From contig NZ_ML703258.1 in assembly GCF_008520305.1 (NCBI RefSeq), positions 62,001 to 126,000 of the forward strand: a DNA stretch of 64,000 bases, written 5' to 3'. The notes under the pieces were generated by a model. It did no database searches and was not told the DNA's origin. It was given only the letters and a program-made list of their open reading frames with translations. This document shows, piece by piece, positions 24,652-34,187 of the stretch. Origin of the DNA: Mesorhizobium sp. SARCC-RB16n. GTDB taxonomy: Bacteria > Pseudomonadota > Alphaproteobacteria > Rhizobiales > Rhizobiaceae. The translations under genes and the position numbers were made by a program. How positions within the stretch are numbered: the stretch's first letter is position 1; the number at the start of each line of letters is the position of its first letter.

Positions 24652-26034
24652 TCAAGCAATCTCGGCGTCTCCGTTAGCCGGACAGAGCAGTTCCACATTC
24701 AAACCGCCGCTGTCGGAATCGCGCAGGCTCAAGGGAAACTGGTGCAGCCGCGCTATCGCCGAGACCAGGCTCAGTCCCAGGCCCGTTCCGGGCGTCTGGC
24801 GGCTCGGGTCGAGCCGATAGAAGCGGCGAAGCACGTTGCCGCGCTCCTCGGCTGGAATTCCGGAGCCAGTATCCCAAACCCGCACGATGGACCCTGTAGG
24901 CGCCGCAACCAGTTCTAGTCCGACCCGCCCGTCCGCCGGCGTGAATTTGATGGCGTTGTCGACCAGATTGGCCAAGGCCTCGAAAAGCAGGTCGCCATCC
25001 GCGTCAACCAGCGCGACTGGTTGACAGACGACAACGAAGTCGAGGCCGCGCTCTTCCGCAATCGGCTGGTAGAATTCGGCCAGGGCGGTCACGATCTCGC
25101 CAAGATCGACCTTGGAAAAATTCTCCCGACGGCGGCTCTGCTCGACCTCGGCAATGCGCATCAGAGCGGCGATGGTCGCGAGCAACTGGTCGATATCGCC
25201 CAGGGACTTTTGCATCGCCTCCTTGACAGGTCCGTCGTCCGAAATCGCACGCATGCTGCGCTCGAGGCGCGAGCGCAAGCGCGTCAGCGGGGTTCTGAGA
25301 TCGTGGGCAATTGCGTCCCCTGCCCCTTTCACGTCGCCGACGAGCCGCTCGATCTCGTCGAGCATAGCGTTGACGATCACCGACAGTTTGTCGAACTCGT
25401 CCTGACGCTTGTGAACCGGCAATCGCCGGTCGAAATGGCCCTGCATGATGGAACTGCAGGCGCGGCGCACGGCTTCGACGCGCCGCAACATTGCCCGGCT
25501 CATCCCAACCCCACCGATCAGCGATATGGCCAAGGCCGGGAACACTGCGAGCAACAAGGCCCGAACGATGATCTCCCTTATCTCGTCGACCGATTCCGTC
25601 GCGTGGCCGAGGACGAGCAGGTTGCCGTTCTTGAGAGTGGCCGAGACGATACGCACGTGCTCGGAAGTCGAGCCTCCCCCATCGTTGAGGGAAAGCGTCA
25701 AAGTTTGCGGATTGTCGAGGCCTGGCAATATTGGCGGCAACACCGCCATATTGCCGGCCAGGCGCGTGCGATCGATGGCGAAGATCCCGAACGCCTTTTC
25801 CCGGCGCCGGTCGTCGGCCAATGCCTTCTGGATGCGGGCCGGAAGCGAGGCCGGATCGCTGTTGGCAAAGGAGCGGGCATCGGCGATCAGAGCATCGTCG
25901 ATCTGGCGTGTGAGGTAGCCGACGGTCTCCCGGTAGAGGAAGCCGGCCATCGACAAGAGCGCAACAGCCAGGATCGCCGCTGCCCCGATGGTACGGCGGA
26001 AGCTTGCTGTCTCCAAAATCCTAATTTTGTGCAC
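24652..26034 (-). CDS. Sensor histidine kinase of the RND pump operon
   Basis: A 460-residue membrane kinase. Two membrane helices (residues about 14-34, AAILAVALLSMAGFL, and about 162-182, LLLAVFPALAISLIGGVG) enclose a periplasmic sensor; a HAMP linker, the phosphoacceptor box AIAHDLRTPLTRLRSRLE, and the ATPase blocks LVDNAIKFTP, VWDTGSGIP and GTGLGLSLVSA follow. It overlaps the regulator gene by 14 bases. Its partners in the operon are a response regulator, an RND permease and an adaptor, so it probably senses a toxic compound or envelope stress and induces the pump. Confidence 0.92.
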   Translation of the reverse strand: MHKIRILETASFRRTIGAAAILAVALLSMAGFLYRETVGYLTRQIDDALIADARSFANSDPASLPARIQKALADDRRREKAFGIFAIDRTRLAGNMAVLPPILPGLDNPQTLTLSLNDGGGSTSEHVRIVSATLKNGNLLVLGHATESVDEIREIIVRALLLAVFPALAISLIGGVGMSRAMLRRVEAVRRACSSIMQGHFDRRLPVHKRQDEFDKLSVIVNAMLDEIERLVGDVKGAGDAIAHDLRTPLTRLRSRLERSMRAISDDGPVKEAMQKSLGDIDQLLATIAALMRIAEVEQSRRRENFSKVDLGEIVTALAEFYQPIAEERGLDFVVVCQPVALVDADGDLLFEALANLVDNAIKFTPADGRVGLELVAAPTGSIVRVWDTGSGIPAEERGNVLRRFYRLDPSRQTPGTGLGLSLVSAIARLHQFPLSLRDSDSGGLNVELLCPANGDAEIA

Positions 26035-26695
26035 GAAGGACGAATCCCCGGCCGCGAACCGTATGGATCAATGGCACTTCACCCGGCTGATCGATCTTGC
26101 GGCGCAGGCGACCGAGGTGAACGTCGACGAGGTTGGTTCCCGGGTCGAAGCGATAGTGCCAGACCTGCTCGAACAGCATGGCCCGCGTGACGACCTGGTT
26201 TGCATGACGAAGCATGTATTCAAGCAGCTTGATCTCGCGCGGCACGAGATCGACTTCGCGCGAGCCGCGTCGCACCGTGCGCGTCAAAAGGTCGAGTTCC
26301 AGATCGTGGAGTCGAAGGATCGTCAGGCGCGGATCGGGAGATCGGCGCGCCAGAACTTCGACGCGCGTCCGCAGTTCCGCCGGAGAGAATGGCTTCACGA
26401 GGTAGTCGTCTCCTCCTGCCCTCAATCCTCTGATGCGTTCATCGACACTGGACAGCGCGCTGAGGACAAGAACCGGCGTATCCACGCCGCCCCCGCGCAA
26501 GATTTCGAGCAGGCTCAGACCGTCAAGACCGGGCAGGAGGCGATCGAGCGTAATGACGTCAAAGACCTGGGTTTGAGCCTTGGCCAACCCATCGGGGCCT
26601 GTCGCCGCGCGCACAACGTCAAACCCCGCCGCACTGAACTCGTCGACGATCTCTTCCGCTGTCTCCGCATCGTCTTCGACGACAAGGACCTTCAT
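26021..26695 (-). CDS. OmpR/PhoB-type response regulator
   Basis: A 224-residue regulator starting MKVLVVEDDAETAEEIVDE. Phosphoacceptor Asp is in VITLDRLLPGLDG, the conserved Lys in DDYLVKPFSPAEL, and the C-terminal winged helix ends RRKIDQPGEVPLIHTVRGRG. The frame is open to 26821 but the ATG at 26695 gives the canonical N-terminus. It sits between the permease (85 bases) and kinase (overlap), all on the minus strand, so it likely activates the whole pump operon. Confidence 0.93.
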   Translation of the reverse strand: MKVLVVEDDAETAEEIVDEFSAAGFDVVRAATGPDGLAKAQTQVFDVITLDRLLPGLDGLSLLEILRGGGVDTPVLVLSALSSVDERIRGLRAGGDDYLVKPFSPAELRTRVEVLARRSPDPRLTILRLHDLELDLLTRTVRRGSREVDLVPREIKLLEYMLRHANQVVTRAMLFEQVWHYRFDPGTNLVDVHLGRLRRKIDQPGEVPLIHTVRGRGFVLRAQN

Positions 26696-26780
26696 CACCG
26701 CAGCGGGTCCTCTTTCCTGGCTGGCGGCTGGCGCAGCCGCGCACTCATTCGGGGCGGGAGCGAGCATGGCCGGCACACCG

Positions 26781-29700
26781 CTATTGCGCCGGCACAGGGG
26801 GATCGGCCGGCCGACGCCCAATAATCTGCTGTTTGACAGCTGTTATCAATCCGGCAAACCGTTGCATATAGAGGTAGATGACCGGCGTGGTGTAAAGGGT
26901 CAGCATCTGTGAGACGCAGAGTCCGCCGACAATGGCGATGCCGAGTGGGCGCCTCAGTTCCGAGCCAACGCCCGTGCCCAGGGCAAGCGGCAGAGCGCCG
27001 AGCAAGGCGCAGAGCGTGGTCATGGTGATCGGGCGAAACCGCAGGATGCAAGCCTCGATGATGGCTTCCTTCGGCGACAAACCTCTTTGCCGCTCGGCCG
27101 ACACCGCGAAGTCGATCATCATGATCGCGTTCTTCTTGACGATGCCGATGAGAAGGATGATGCCGACGAGCCCCATGACGTCGAGCTGACCTCCGAGGAC
27201 CATGAGCGCGGCAAGCGCGCCGACACCTGCCGAGGGCAAGGTCGACAGAATGGTGAGCGGGTGGATCACGCTCTCATAGAGCACGCCAAGGACGATGTAG
27301 ACGGCAACCAGTGCGGCCGCGATCAGCATCGGCTGCGTCCCCAGCGAAGCTTGAAACGCCTGCGCCGTGCCCTGAAAACCAGTCTGCACCGTTGCCGGCA
27401 TGCCCAGGCGCGCCTGCATGGCATCGACGGCGGTGACGGCGTCCCCGAGGGCAACGTTCGGCGCGAGGTTGAAGCTCAGCGTAACCGAGGGGTACAAGCC
27501 CTGGTGATTGATCGCCAGAGGCGCGACGGAAGCACCCACCTTGGCAAAGGTGCTGAGCGGGATCTGTTTTGCCGCATTGTTGCCGACATAGAGAGCATCC
27601 AGCGCGCCGGCATCGACCCGGTATTGGGGATCGACTTCCATGATGATCTTGTGCTGGTCAAGTTGGGTGAAGATGGTCGCGATCTGACGCTGACCGAACG
27701 CATCATAAAGCGTGTCGTCTATGGCCTGAGGGGTGACGCCGAGGCGGGACGCCGTGTCGCGGTCGATGACAATGTCGGCGTGCGGCGCCGCTGATTGCAG
27801 ATCGCTGGCAACGTCACGGACCTGAGGCAGCTTGCGCAGCTCGGCGGTCATTGTGTCCGCCCATTTGTACAGCTCAGGCAGATTGGGGTCCTGCAGGGTG
27901 TACTGGAACTGGGTCTGGGAACTGCGTCCGCCGACGTTGATGCCCTGCACCGCCTGCATCGCGACGCTGATGCCAGACACCCCCGCCGTTTCCTTGCGAA
28001 GGCGCGAGATCACCTGATCGGCGGAGAGCGACCGTTGGGAAAACGGCTTGAGGGCGATCTGCAGGTTGCCGGAGTTCATGCGCCCCGACCCGCCGAGGGT
28101 GGACCGGACAGTCTCGATGGCCGGATCCTTCAGGATGAGATCGACCACCTGCTGCTGCTTGGCTGCCATGGCCTGAAAGGAGATGTCCTGCGCGGCCTGT
28201 GTCGATCCGGAAATCAATCCGAGATCCTGCTGCGGGAAGAACCCCTTCGGAATTGCGAGGAACAGTTGCGCCGTCAGCGCCAGGGTCGCCAAGAAGCAGA
28301 CTAGGACAAGCCTTGGATGTCCGACCGCGACGTGCAGCGAACGGCTGTAGCCCTGCTGTACGAACTCGAAGCCGCGCTCGAGCAGCCGGGACAGCCGGTT
28401 GGGCCTGGCCTCTTCTTCGTGGCCCTTGATCATCAAGGCGCACATCATCGGTGTCAGGGTAAGCGAAACGACTGCCGAGATGATCAGCGCCACGGCGACC
28501 GTGACCGAGAACTCACGGAACAGCCTGCCGACCATGCCGCTCATCAGCAGCAGCGGGATGAAGACCGCGATCAGCGAGACCGTCATGGAAACGACCGTGA
28601 AGCCGATCTCGCTCGCCCCCTTCAAGGTGGCCTGCAACGGCGATAGGCCGTCCTCGACATGCCGGACGATGTTCTCGATCACGACGATAGCGTCGTCGAC
28701 GACGAAGCCGACGGCGATGGTCAGTCCCATCAGCGAGATGTTGTCGAGCGTATAGCCCAGCATGTACATCACGCCGAACGTGCCGATCAGGGAGACGGGA
28801 ATGGTGACGGCCGGAATCATGGTCGCGCTGAAACTCTTCAGGAAGACGAAAATGGTGAGAACGACCAACCCGATCGTGATCATGAGCGTGAATTGAACGT
28901 CGGCGACGGCGGCCCGAACGGCGACGGTGGAATCGCCCACCGTGGCGATACTGACCGAAGGCGGCAGCCGCGATCGCAGTCCGGGCAGCGCGTCCCTCAC
29001 ACCCTTGACGACATCGACGGCATTGGCGCCCGCCTGCAGATGCACGTCGATCAGCACGGCCTTCTGGTTGTTGTACCAGGCGCCCAGCGTCGTGTTTTCA
29101 ACGCTGTTTATTGCGCTGCCGATGTCGCTGATGCGTACGGGAGATCCATTGCGGTACGCGATGATCGCCGAATTGACGTTGCCGGGCGTCAGGAGCTGGT
29201 CGTTGGCGTCCAGGGTCACTGAGCGCTGCGCGCCGTCAAGCGTGCCCTTCGGGCCGTTGGTAGTCGCCAGCGTCAGCGCGGAGCGAACATCTTCGAGACT
29301 CATGCCGAGAGCCGCGAGTTTGGTCGGATCGACCTGGATTCGCATGGCGGATTTCGAGGAGCCAGGCATGTCGACAAAGCCGGCGCCCGGGATTTGCGAC
29401 AAGGTCTGGGCAACCGTGTTGGCCGCGGCATCCATGACCAAGGGCAGCGGAATCGTGTCCGACTGCATCACGATGGAGATGACGGTGAACAGCGCCGGAT
29501 TGATCTTGTGGTAGGTGGGCGGACTCTGCATGGTTTTGGGCAGCGAGCCGCTGGCCGCCGTGATCGCCGTCTGAACGTCCTGAGCCGCGCTATCGATATT
29601 GCGACTGAGATCGAACTGCAGCGTCAGGTTCGAGTTGCCCAGGGTACTCGTGGAGGTCATCTGGGCCATGCCGGGGATGGTCGCGAATTGCTGCTCGAGC

Positions 29701-29897
29701 GGGCTCGCGACCGTGCTCGCCATGGTTTCGGCATTGGCACCGGGCAACGTGGCCTGCACCGAGACGGTGGGGAAGTCGACCTGCGGCAGCGAGGAGATGG
29801 GCAGCAGCATGTAGGCGACCAGGCCGACGAGCACGATGCCAAGTGTCAGCAATCCGGTTGCCACGGGTCGCTGGACGAAGATGCTGGAGATGTTCAA
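26781..29897 (-). CDS. RND multidrug efflux permease (AcrB/MdtBC family)
   Basis: A 1038-residue inner-membrane proton-driven pump. N-terminal ISSIFVQRPVATGLLTLGIV, the proton-relay pair in LTIAVGFVVDDAIVVIEN, two large periplasmic loops and twelve membrane segments in the usual layout. Sequence style is closest to MdtB/MdtC. Start is TTG 29897 with GAAGGA upstream, giving LNISSIFVQRP; the longer frame to 29969 carries unrelated sequence. It follows its adaptor gene by 100 bases and precedes a two-component pair. No outer-membrane factor is in this operon. Confidence 0.92.
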   Translation of the reverse strand: MNISSIFVQRPVATGLLTLGIVLVGLVAYMLLPISSLPQVDFPTVSVQATLPGANAETMASTVASPLEQQFATIPGMAQMTSTSTLGNSNLTLQFDLSRNIDSAAQDVQTAITAASGSLPKTMQSPPTYHKINPALFTVISIVMQSDTIPLPLVMDAAANTVAQTLSQIPGAGFVDMPGSSKSAMRIQVDPTKLAALGMSLEDVRSALTLATTNGPKGTLDGAQRSVTLDANDQLLTPGNVNSAIIAYRNGSPVRISDIGSAINSVENTTLGAWYNNQKAVLIDVHLQAGANAVDVVKGVRDALPGLRSRLPPSVSIATVGDSTVAVRAAVADVQFTLMITIGLVVLTIFVFLKSFSATMIPAVTIPVSLIGTFGVMYMLGYTLDNISLMGLTIAVGFVVDDAIVVIENIVRHVEDGLSPLQATLKGASEIGFTVVSMTVSLIAVFIPLLLMSGMVGRLFREFSVTVAVALIISAVVSLTLTPMMCALMIKGHEEEARPNRLSRLLERGFEFVQQGYSRSLHVAVGHPRLVLVCFLATLALTAQLFLAIPKGFFPQQDLGLISGSTQAAQDISFQAMAAKQQQVVDLILKDPAIETVRSTLGGSGRMNSGNLQIALKPFSQRSLSADQVISRLRKETAGVSGISVAMQAVQGINVGGRSSQTQFQYTLQDPNLPELYKWADTMTAELRKLPQVRDVASDLQSAAPHADIVIDRDTASRLGVTPQAIDDTLYDAFGQRQIATIFTQLDQHKIIMEVDPQYRVDAGALDALYVGNNAAKQIPLSTFAKVGASVAPLAINHQGLYPSVTLSFNLAPNVALGDAVTAVDAMQARLGMPATVQTGFQGTAQAFQASLGTQPMLIAAALVAVYIVLGVLYESVIHPLTILSTLPSAGVGALAALMVLGGQLDVMGLVGIILLIGIVKKNAIMMIDFAVSAERQRGLSPKEAIIEACILRFRPITMTTLCALLGALPLALGTGVGSELRRPLGIAIVGGLCVSQMLTLYTTPVIYLYMQRFAGLITAVKQQIIGRRPADPPVPAQ

Positions 29898-29997
29898 CTT
29901 GCGGTCCTTCGCTTGATAAGCGCATCGATTGGCCTGGATCCAGGCGCCGCCCAATCGGCTGCAGTCCAATTGCGCGCAGGGGATTGTCCGTGCTGCT

Positions 29998-31257
29998 TCA
30001 TGGGGTCTGGCTGGTCGCCACGATCGCGGGCGAAGCCGCAGCGTTTTGCGATACAGCGCTGTCCGGCAGCGTCGACACCTTCATCCCTGGCTTCAGGCTG
30101 TATTGCCCGTCGGTTACCACCGTATCGCCGGCGCTCAAGCCCGATGCGATGACGGTGACGCCACCAGCTACTCGCTTGACCGTCACCGGCTGCTGAACCA
30201 GCGTCGAGTCTCCAGGCTTGATCAGATAAACATAGGTGCCATTGGTCGATTGTTGAACGGCGGTAGAGGGAACGGAGGTCGCCTGGGATAGGAGTGCGCT
30301 CTGAAACAGAGCCTTGACGAACTGGCCCGGCTTCAACTGATGATCCTTGTTCGGGAAAGTCGCCTTCAATCTGACGGTCGCCGTTGCCGGATCGATGTGA
30401 TTGTCTACGAGGCTCAACGTTCCCGTGCCGAGCGGTCTGTCATCGTTTGCCGCCAAGGCGGTGATGGCGACCGCGGAGGCCGGCGCTCCGACCGGCCAGT
30501 CGCCAATGGCTTCTGACGGAACCGTAAAGACGACCGAGATCGGCTCGAGCTGGTTGATGGTGACGATCCCGGGATCGCTCGGGGTGATCATGTTGCCCTC
30601 ATCGATCATCCGGATACCGGCCACGCCATCGATCGGTGAGGAGATCGTGGCATAATCGAGCTGGGTCTGCGCGCTTTCGATGGCGGCCTTGTCCACCAGG
30701 ATCATGGCCTCGGTCTGGGCGATCTGCGCCTTCTGCGTATCGAGCGTCTGGCTGGACGCGAAGCCCTTCTGTGCCAGTTGCGAAATGCGTTGCAGATCGG
30801 CCTGGGTATTGGCGAGCAGAGCCTGGTCCTTGGCCAGATTGGCCTCGGCCTGATGCAGGGGTCCGATCAGGGCTTTCGGGTCCAGATGCGCAAGCACGTC
30901 GTTGGCATGCACCGCCTGGCCTTCCGTGAACACGATGTCGTTGATCTGCCCGCTGACACGAGGCTTGACCGTCACGCTGTTGAAGGGCTGTACCGTTCCG
31001 AGCCCGGTGACCTGGATCGGAACGTTTCCCAACTGTGCCTGAGCCGTGTTGACCGGCGTGGGAGGCATCGGTGCCGCAGATGCGACTGCCGCCGCTGAAG
31101 GACGCGCACCGGCATAGGTAAAGGCGCCGTAAGCGCCGCCGCTACATAGGGCGATCGCCAGCAACAGGCGGAAGAAACGCGAGCGGCGAGGCCGCGTCGT
31201 AGGAACGAGTTCCGGCCCCATCGGCTCCTGCCGCTTGTCTGAAAGCTGTTCGCTCAT
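29998..31257 (-). CDS. RND efflux periplasmic adaptor (membrane fusion protein)
   Basis: A 419-residue MdtA-like adaptor. One N-terminal membrane anchor (FFRLLLAIALCSGGAYGAF), lipoyl halves VKPRVSGQINDIVFTEGQAV and GVAGIRMIDEGNMITPSDPG, a coiled-coil hairpin between them and a beta-barrel ending DTVVTDGQYSLKPGMKVSTL. It links the inner-membrane pump to an outer-membrane channel. First gene of the adaptor-permease-regulator-kinase operon; GGAGAGCTC precedes ATG 31257. Confidence 0.92.
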   Translation of the reverse strand: MSEQLSDKRQEPMGPELVPTTRPRRSRFFRLLLAIALCSGGAYGAFTYAGARPSAAAVASAAPMPPTPVNTAQAQLGNVPIQVTGLGTVQPFNSVTVKPRVSGQINDIVFTEGQAVHANDVLAHLDPKALIGPLHQAEANLAKDQALLANTQADLQRISQLAQKGFASSQTLDTQKAQIAQTEAMILVDKAAIESAQTQLDYATISSPIDGVAGIRMIDEGNMITPSDPGIVTINQLEPISVVFTVPSEAIGDWPVGAPASAVAITALAANDDRPLGTGTLSLVDNHIDPATATVRLKATFPNKDHQLKPGQFVKALFQSALLSQATSVPSTAVQQSTNGTYVYLIKPGDSTLVQQPVTVKRVAGGVTVIASGLSAGDTVVTDGQYSLKPGMKVSTLPDSAVSQNAAASPAIVATSQTP

Positions 31258-31716
31258 TGAGCTCTCCTGGTCGAAACCGCGGTGGTACTGCTGCCTTGTT
31301 GCACTGCAGCATTACGCCGACGGGCCGGCTACGCTATTAAAATCCTTGTTAAGAATGGGGTGCCTACCGCGACGTGCCTTCGCCACCCCGATCCGCCGAC
31401 ATAAGCGGTAAGAAATGACTAGGATCGGGCAGGCGCCGACGTGCAGTCCTTCAGCCGGGATCGCGGCGAGTTGTTTCGCGCCCTCTTAGACCTTACCAGC
31501 CTCACCCAATACCTGACGCCGAGGTTTCGATGCACCAGGGGCAGGCGGAATGCTCAAACGGAAGAGTTAGCTGCCACACCGGAAGAGATAAATTGCCTCA
31601 CTGCTAGCCACATAACATCTTTGGCAAACCGGGAGGTCGCAACTCCGCAAGGGCCCGACTTCCTCCCGCTGCGCAGTCGGGCCAGCTTTAACAGGTGCGC
31701 TGCCAGGAGATTTACG
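31258..31716. other. Divergent intergenic region upstream of the RND operon
   Basis: Holds the promoter of the leftward pump operon, not clearly recognisable, and the leader of the small secreted protein at 31717. An open plus-strand frame from 31441 runs into that gene but has no ribosome site of its own and odd composition, so it is left out. Confidence 0.3.
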
Positions 31717-31938
31717 ATGAGACTAGCGATTGTTTGCGCATCAATTGTGTTTGCCGGATCCGGCTTCGCAATTGCCCACGAGAAAAAAGCCATAACCCAA
31801 CAGTGCGCCGCAGTTGCTGGGTTGGACTGCCGTTCGACAGGATCTGTACCGACTTCGCCGCATTACCGGGCAAAAGGTAGGTCCGAGCCGCGCCTGGGAT
31901 ACGATGATGATCCCTGGATCATTCCATCCTTTCACTGA
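31717..31938 (+). CDS. Small secreted protein
   Basis: A 73-residue protein with a clear signal peptide (MRLAIVCASIVFAGSGFAIA, cleavage probably before HEKK), then a Cys pair in QQCAAVAGLDCRS and a polar tail ending DDDPWIIPSFH. CAGGAGA lies six bases before ATG 31717. It may form one disulfide in the periplasm. No family recognised. One of several tiny exported proteins around the efflux genes in this window. Confidence 0.6.
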   Translation: MRLAIVCASIVFAGSGFAIAHEKKAITQQCAAVAGLDCRSTGSVPTSPHYRAKGRSEPRLGYDDDPWIIPSFH

Positions 31939-32097
31939 CCACGGGGCACGAAGGCTAAGCAGGCCAGCGCCGGCCTGCCACGCTCTCCGCGGACCAGCCT
32001 TGGAAGAGGAAAAAACGGGCTCTTCATTCTCGAACCTTGCAATGCCAATCATGTTCAGATCCAGCGTTGACGCACCCACGCCAAACGGCGGAACACC

Positions 32098-32285
32098 ATG
32101 AACGAACAGCGCGTCCATCAGATTTTCGTGGTCAGCTTGCTGCTTAAGGGCGCACATGCCCTGGTCGAATGCATCGGCGGCCTGGTGCTACGCCTTTGTC
32201 AGCAGCAGCACGTTTCGGCTGGTCAATTGGCTGACGAAGGGAGAGCTGGGCGAGGATCGTCCTCAGGCGCGCCCGATCAGTGATG
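32098..32285 (+). pseudogene. Remnant of a DUF2127 membrane protein gene
   Basis: The frame from ATG 32098 begins MNEQRVHQIFVVSLLLKGAH and ALVECIGGLVL, the start of DUF2127 proteins. Near 32190 the match jumps to another frame (VSSSTFRLVNWLTKGELGED) and then ends. A one-base shift and loss of the remaining membrane segments leave a non-functional fragment. Recognition of the family rests on memory of its N-terminal phrase. Confidence 0.55.
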
Positions 32286-32624
32286 TGCGACATGGCCTGG
32301 AAGATTTCACAGGGAGCGCCTGGACGAGAGAGGGTCGACCGATTGTCATCGGCAGGGACATCGGTCCATGCTCCCCACGTTTCCAATTCGTTCGCGCGTC
32401 GGCGGGAGCGATTGCCCGCCCGGTCATGCACTCACTGAAACCCCGTGCTGCGCCGGCTCCATCGTCGACGACGAAAAGGAGGCAATACAGATCGCCCTCT
32501 GGCTTACGGTTCGACCCCGCGCAGCTCGCCCGCTGCCCATGCTGCTAAGTTGTTCTGAGATGCACCTGCGGGCGAGCGCAGCACCTGCTTGAACGGCAGA
32601 CCCGGATTGGTCGAGAAGCGCATG

Positions 32625-32654
32625 ATCGAATCCGGGCTCAGGCCCGGATTCGAT
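32625..32654 (-). terminator. Strong stem-loop after the 53-residue protein gene
   Basis: ATCGAATCCGGGC (32625-32637), loop TCAG, and GCCCGGATTCGAT (32642-32654) form a perfect 13-bp stem, 13 bases beyond the stop of the leftward small gene. No T run follows on either strand, so termination would be weak or Rho-assisted. Confidence 0.5.
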
Positions 32655-32667
32655 TGAAACTCCCCCA

Positions 32668-32829
32668 TTAGCAGGGAACATGACCCCCGTGGGTGACGTT
32701 GGGGATCCCATCGATGCAGGACTTGTTGGGCCAGTCCAAAGCGCTGTCGCCACGAGCTGCCAGCGCAGCAGTCCCGGTCGTCAACATTGTCCCAATGGCA
32801 ATTGCCAAGAGTACGGTTCGTTTGGTCAT
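32668..32829 (-). CDS. 53-residue secreted peptide
   Basis: Read leftward from ATG 32829, preceded by AAGGAGAATACA, the product begins MTKRTVLLAIAIGTMLTTGT, continues AALAARGDSALDWPNKSC and ends IDGIPNVTHGGHVPC. The first 24 residues are a signal peptide with an ALA cleavage site. The mature part of about 30 residues has two Cys that could pair and a THGGH segment that could bind metal. The ribosome site and signal make it credible despite its size; a strong hairpin follows. No family known to me. Confidence 0.6.
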   Translation of the reverse strand: MTKRTVLLAIAIGTMLTTGTAALAARGDSALDWPNKSCIDGIPNVTHGGHVPC

Positions 32830-32939
32830 TGTATTCTCCTTTTGGTCGACATCGAATATGTCGTTACCAAACCTAATATAATGTGAGTGATGTTGAGTTG
32901 GTATAATACACTCGTTTTACAGAATTGTCCCCATGTATG

Positions 32940-33204
32940 CGATACTAATACTCTCCGGGCCTGTTCTTCCGGATTAGCCGCGACCCTAAGCAAATTCTGA
33001 AGCTGGAGACCGGTCATGACCGGCAATCTGCAGATCGGTAAGGATACAGGCCGCTATGTCGAGCCAAGTCGAATCCAGGAGTTCCCTGCCAGTTGCGAAC
33101 GCAACAGCGTCGTAACCAGCCGAACGCATCAGACTGACGGTAGACATTCGGACGGCCTCGTCGTCGTCGACGATGGCAACCATTGGAATTTGTGCCTTCG
33201 GCAT
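32940..33204 (-). pseudogene. Truncated FixJ-type response regulator
   Basis: From ATG 33204 the frame gives PKAQIPMVAIVDDDEAVRMS and SLMRSAGYDAVAFATGRELL, the receiver domain of a FixJ/NodW-type regulator, up to ACILTDLQI with the phospho-Asp. Near 33015 the frame shifts: the expected next phrase MPVMTGLQLQNLLRVA is found in another frame and homology ends by about 32940. The output domain is missing, so it is a remnant. Confidence 0.65.
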
Positions 33205-34187
33205 CTTTTGAATAACCCGGGAAAATTCTATCCCATATTGGACACATACAACGCATCCACCATGGTCGGACCTATACAGAGGTTTGCCTTGCTGGAATTT
33301 ACGATCGTAGTGGCCTGGAGCTCCGCCACTATTTATCGGCAGGAGGTACATCTATGTGGTCGGTACCTTCACTCGACTTGGGTCACTTCAGTAGCCTGGT
33401 GTGGAATTAAAACCACCCGGTCGTCGCATCAGCGCCAGGCCAGCTGGCAAAGTCTCTGGATGTCCCATCCCCCTAAAATTGAGGCAATTGAAACACAAAC
33501 TCGGCAATAGCGGACAAGCATATTTAGGGCAACGAAGTAGTCTCTTGATCGGCGCTGCGCCGATGTTGATTTCGGCCATCGGTTCGAAAACTCATCTGCC
33601 GCAGACCATCTCGTGTCAAAGCTGATCGCCAAAGGCCCTCTCCCCCTCGGTCGGTCTTGGCGGGCGCCTTGCTCCCCCCGGGGCGCTCGTCGCGGCACGG
33701 GTTCGTTGGGCCGGTGACGCCTCGTCATCGGCCCATTTTTTTGCTTGGCGAGGGCGCGATCAGACCTCCCATACAGGCGCGAGAAGCTAGACCCGGCGAT
33801 GTCATGATGCCGATGGTCAGGCCCGACGTGAGCGCACATTGTTGCCAGGTACCCGTCGTGAGGCTCTTGCGACCCATTCAGGGCTGTGGTCGCGTTGCTT
33901 GGAAGCCGGGCCCGTGCGGCAAGCATACCAAAGTATGAGCCCTTCAGACCGACACTCTATCCACGCATACGTAGGTCGGATTGGAGAGACCCAACACGGC
34001 CAACTACACTGGCTTCAATGGAGAGGCAGCCGGTCATCGGATACACCGCCGGCCACGCGAGAGCACCCACCACGCGTTTTGAAATGCAAACGGCCTCTAC
34101 GGCCGGCGAGGACCCCGACCGTTGACCGAACACGGCGGGCTTCCAGCCGGTTTGCATGACAAACGGTTTGCATAAGAGAGATGAAAC
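33205..34187. other. Long intergenic stretch with an orphan terminator
   Basis: Almost 1 kb without a supported gene. Frames of 60-165 codons exist on both strands but are rich in Arg, Ser and Pro and lack ribosome sites. ATCGGCGC-T-GCGCCGAT at 33548-33564 is a perfect palindrome. The intrinsic terminator at 33708-33742 is listed separately. The promoter of the EmrA-like gene must lie near 34100-34170. Confidence 0.3.
33708..33742 (+). terminator. Intrinsic terminator without an obvious gene
   Basis: GGGCCGGTGACG (33708-33719), loop CCT, CGTCATCGGCCC (33723-33734), then A and seven Ts. The 12-bp stem has one G-T pair and is followed by a proper T tract on the plus strand. No protein gene ends just before it, so either a lost gene or an unannotated RNA is terminated here. 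Confidence 0.65.
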
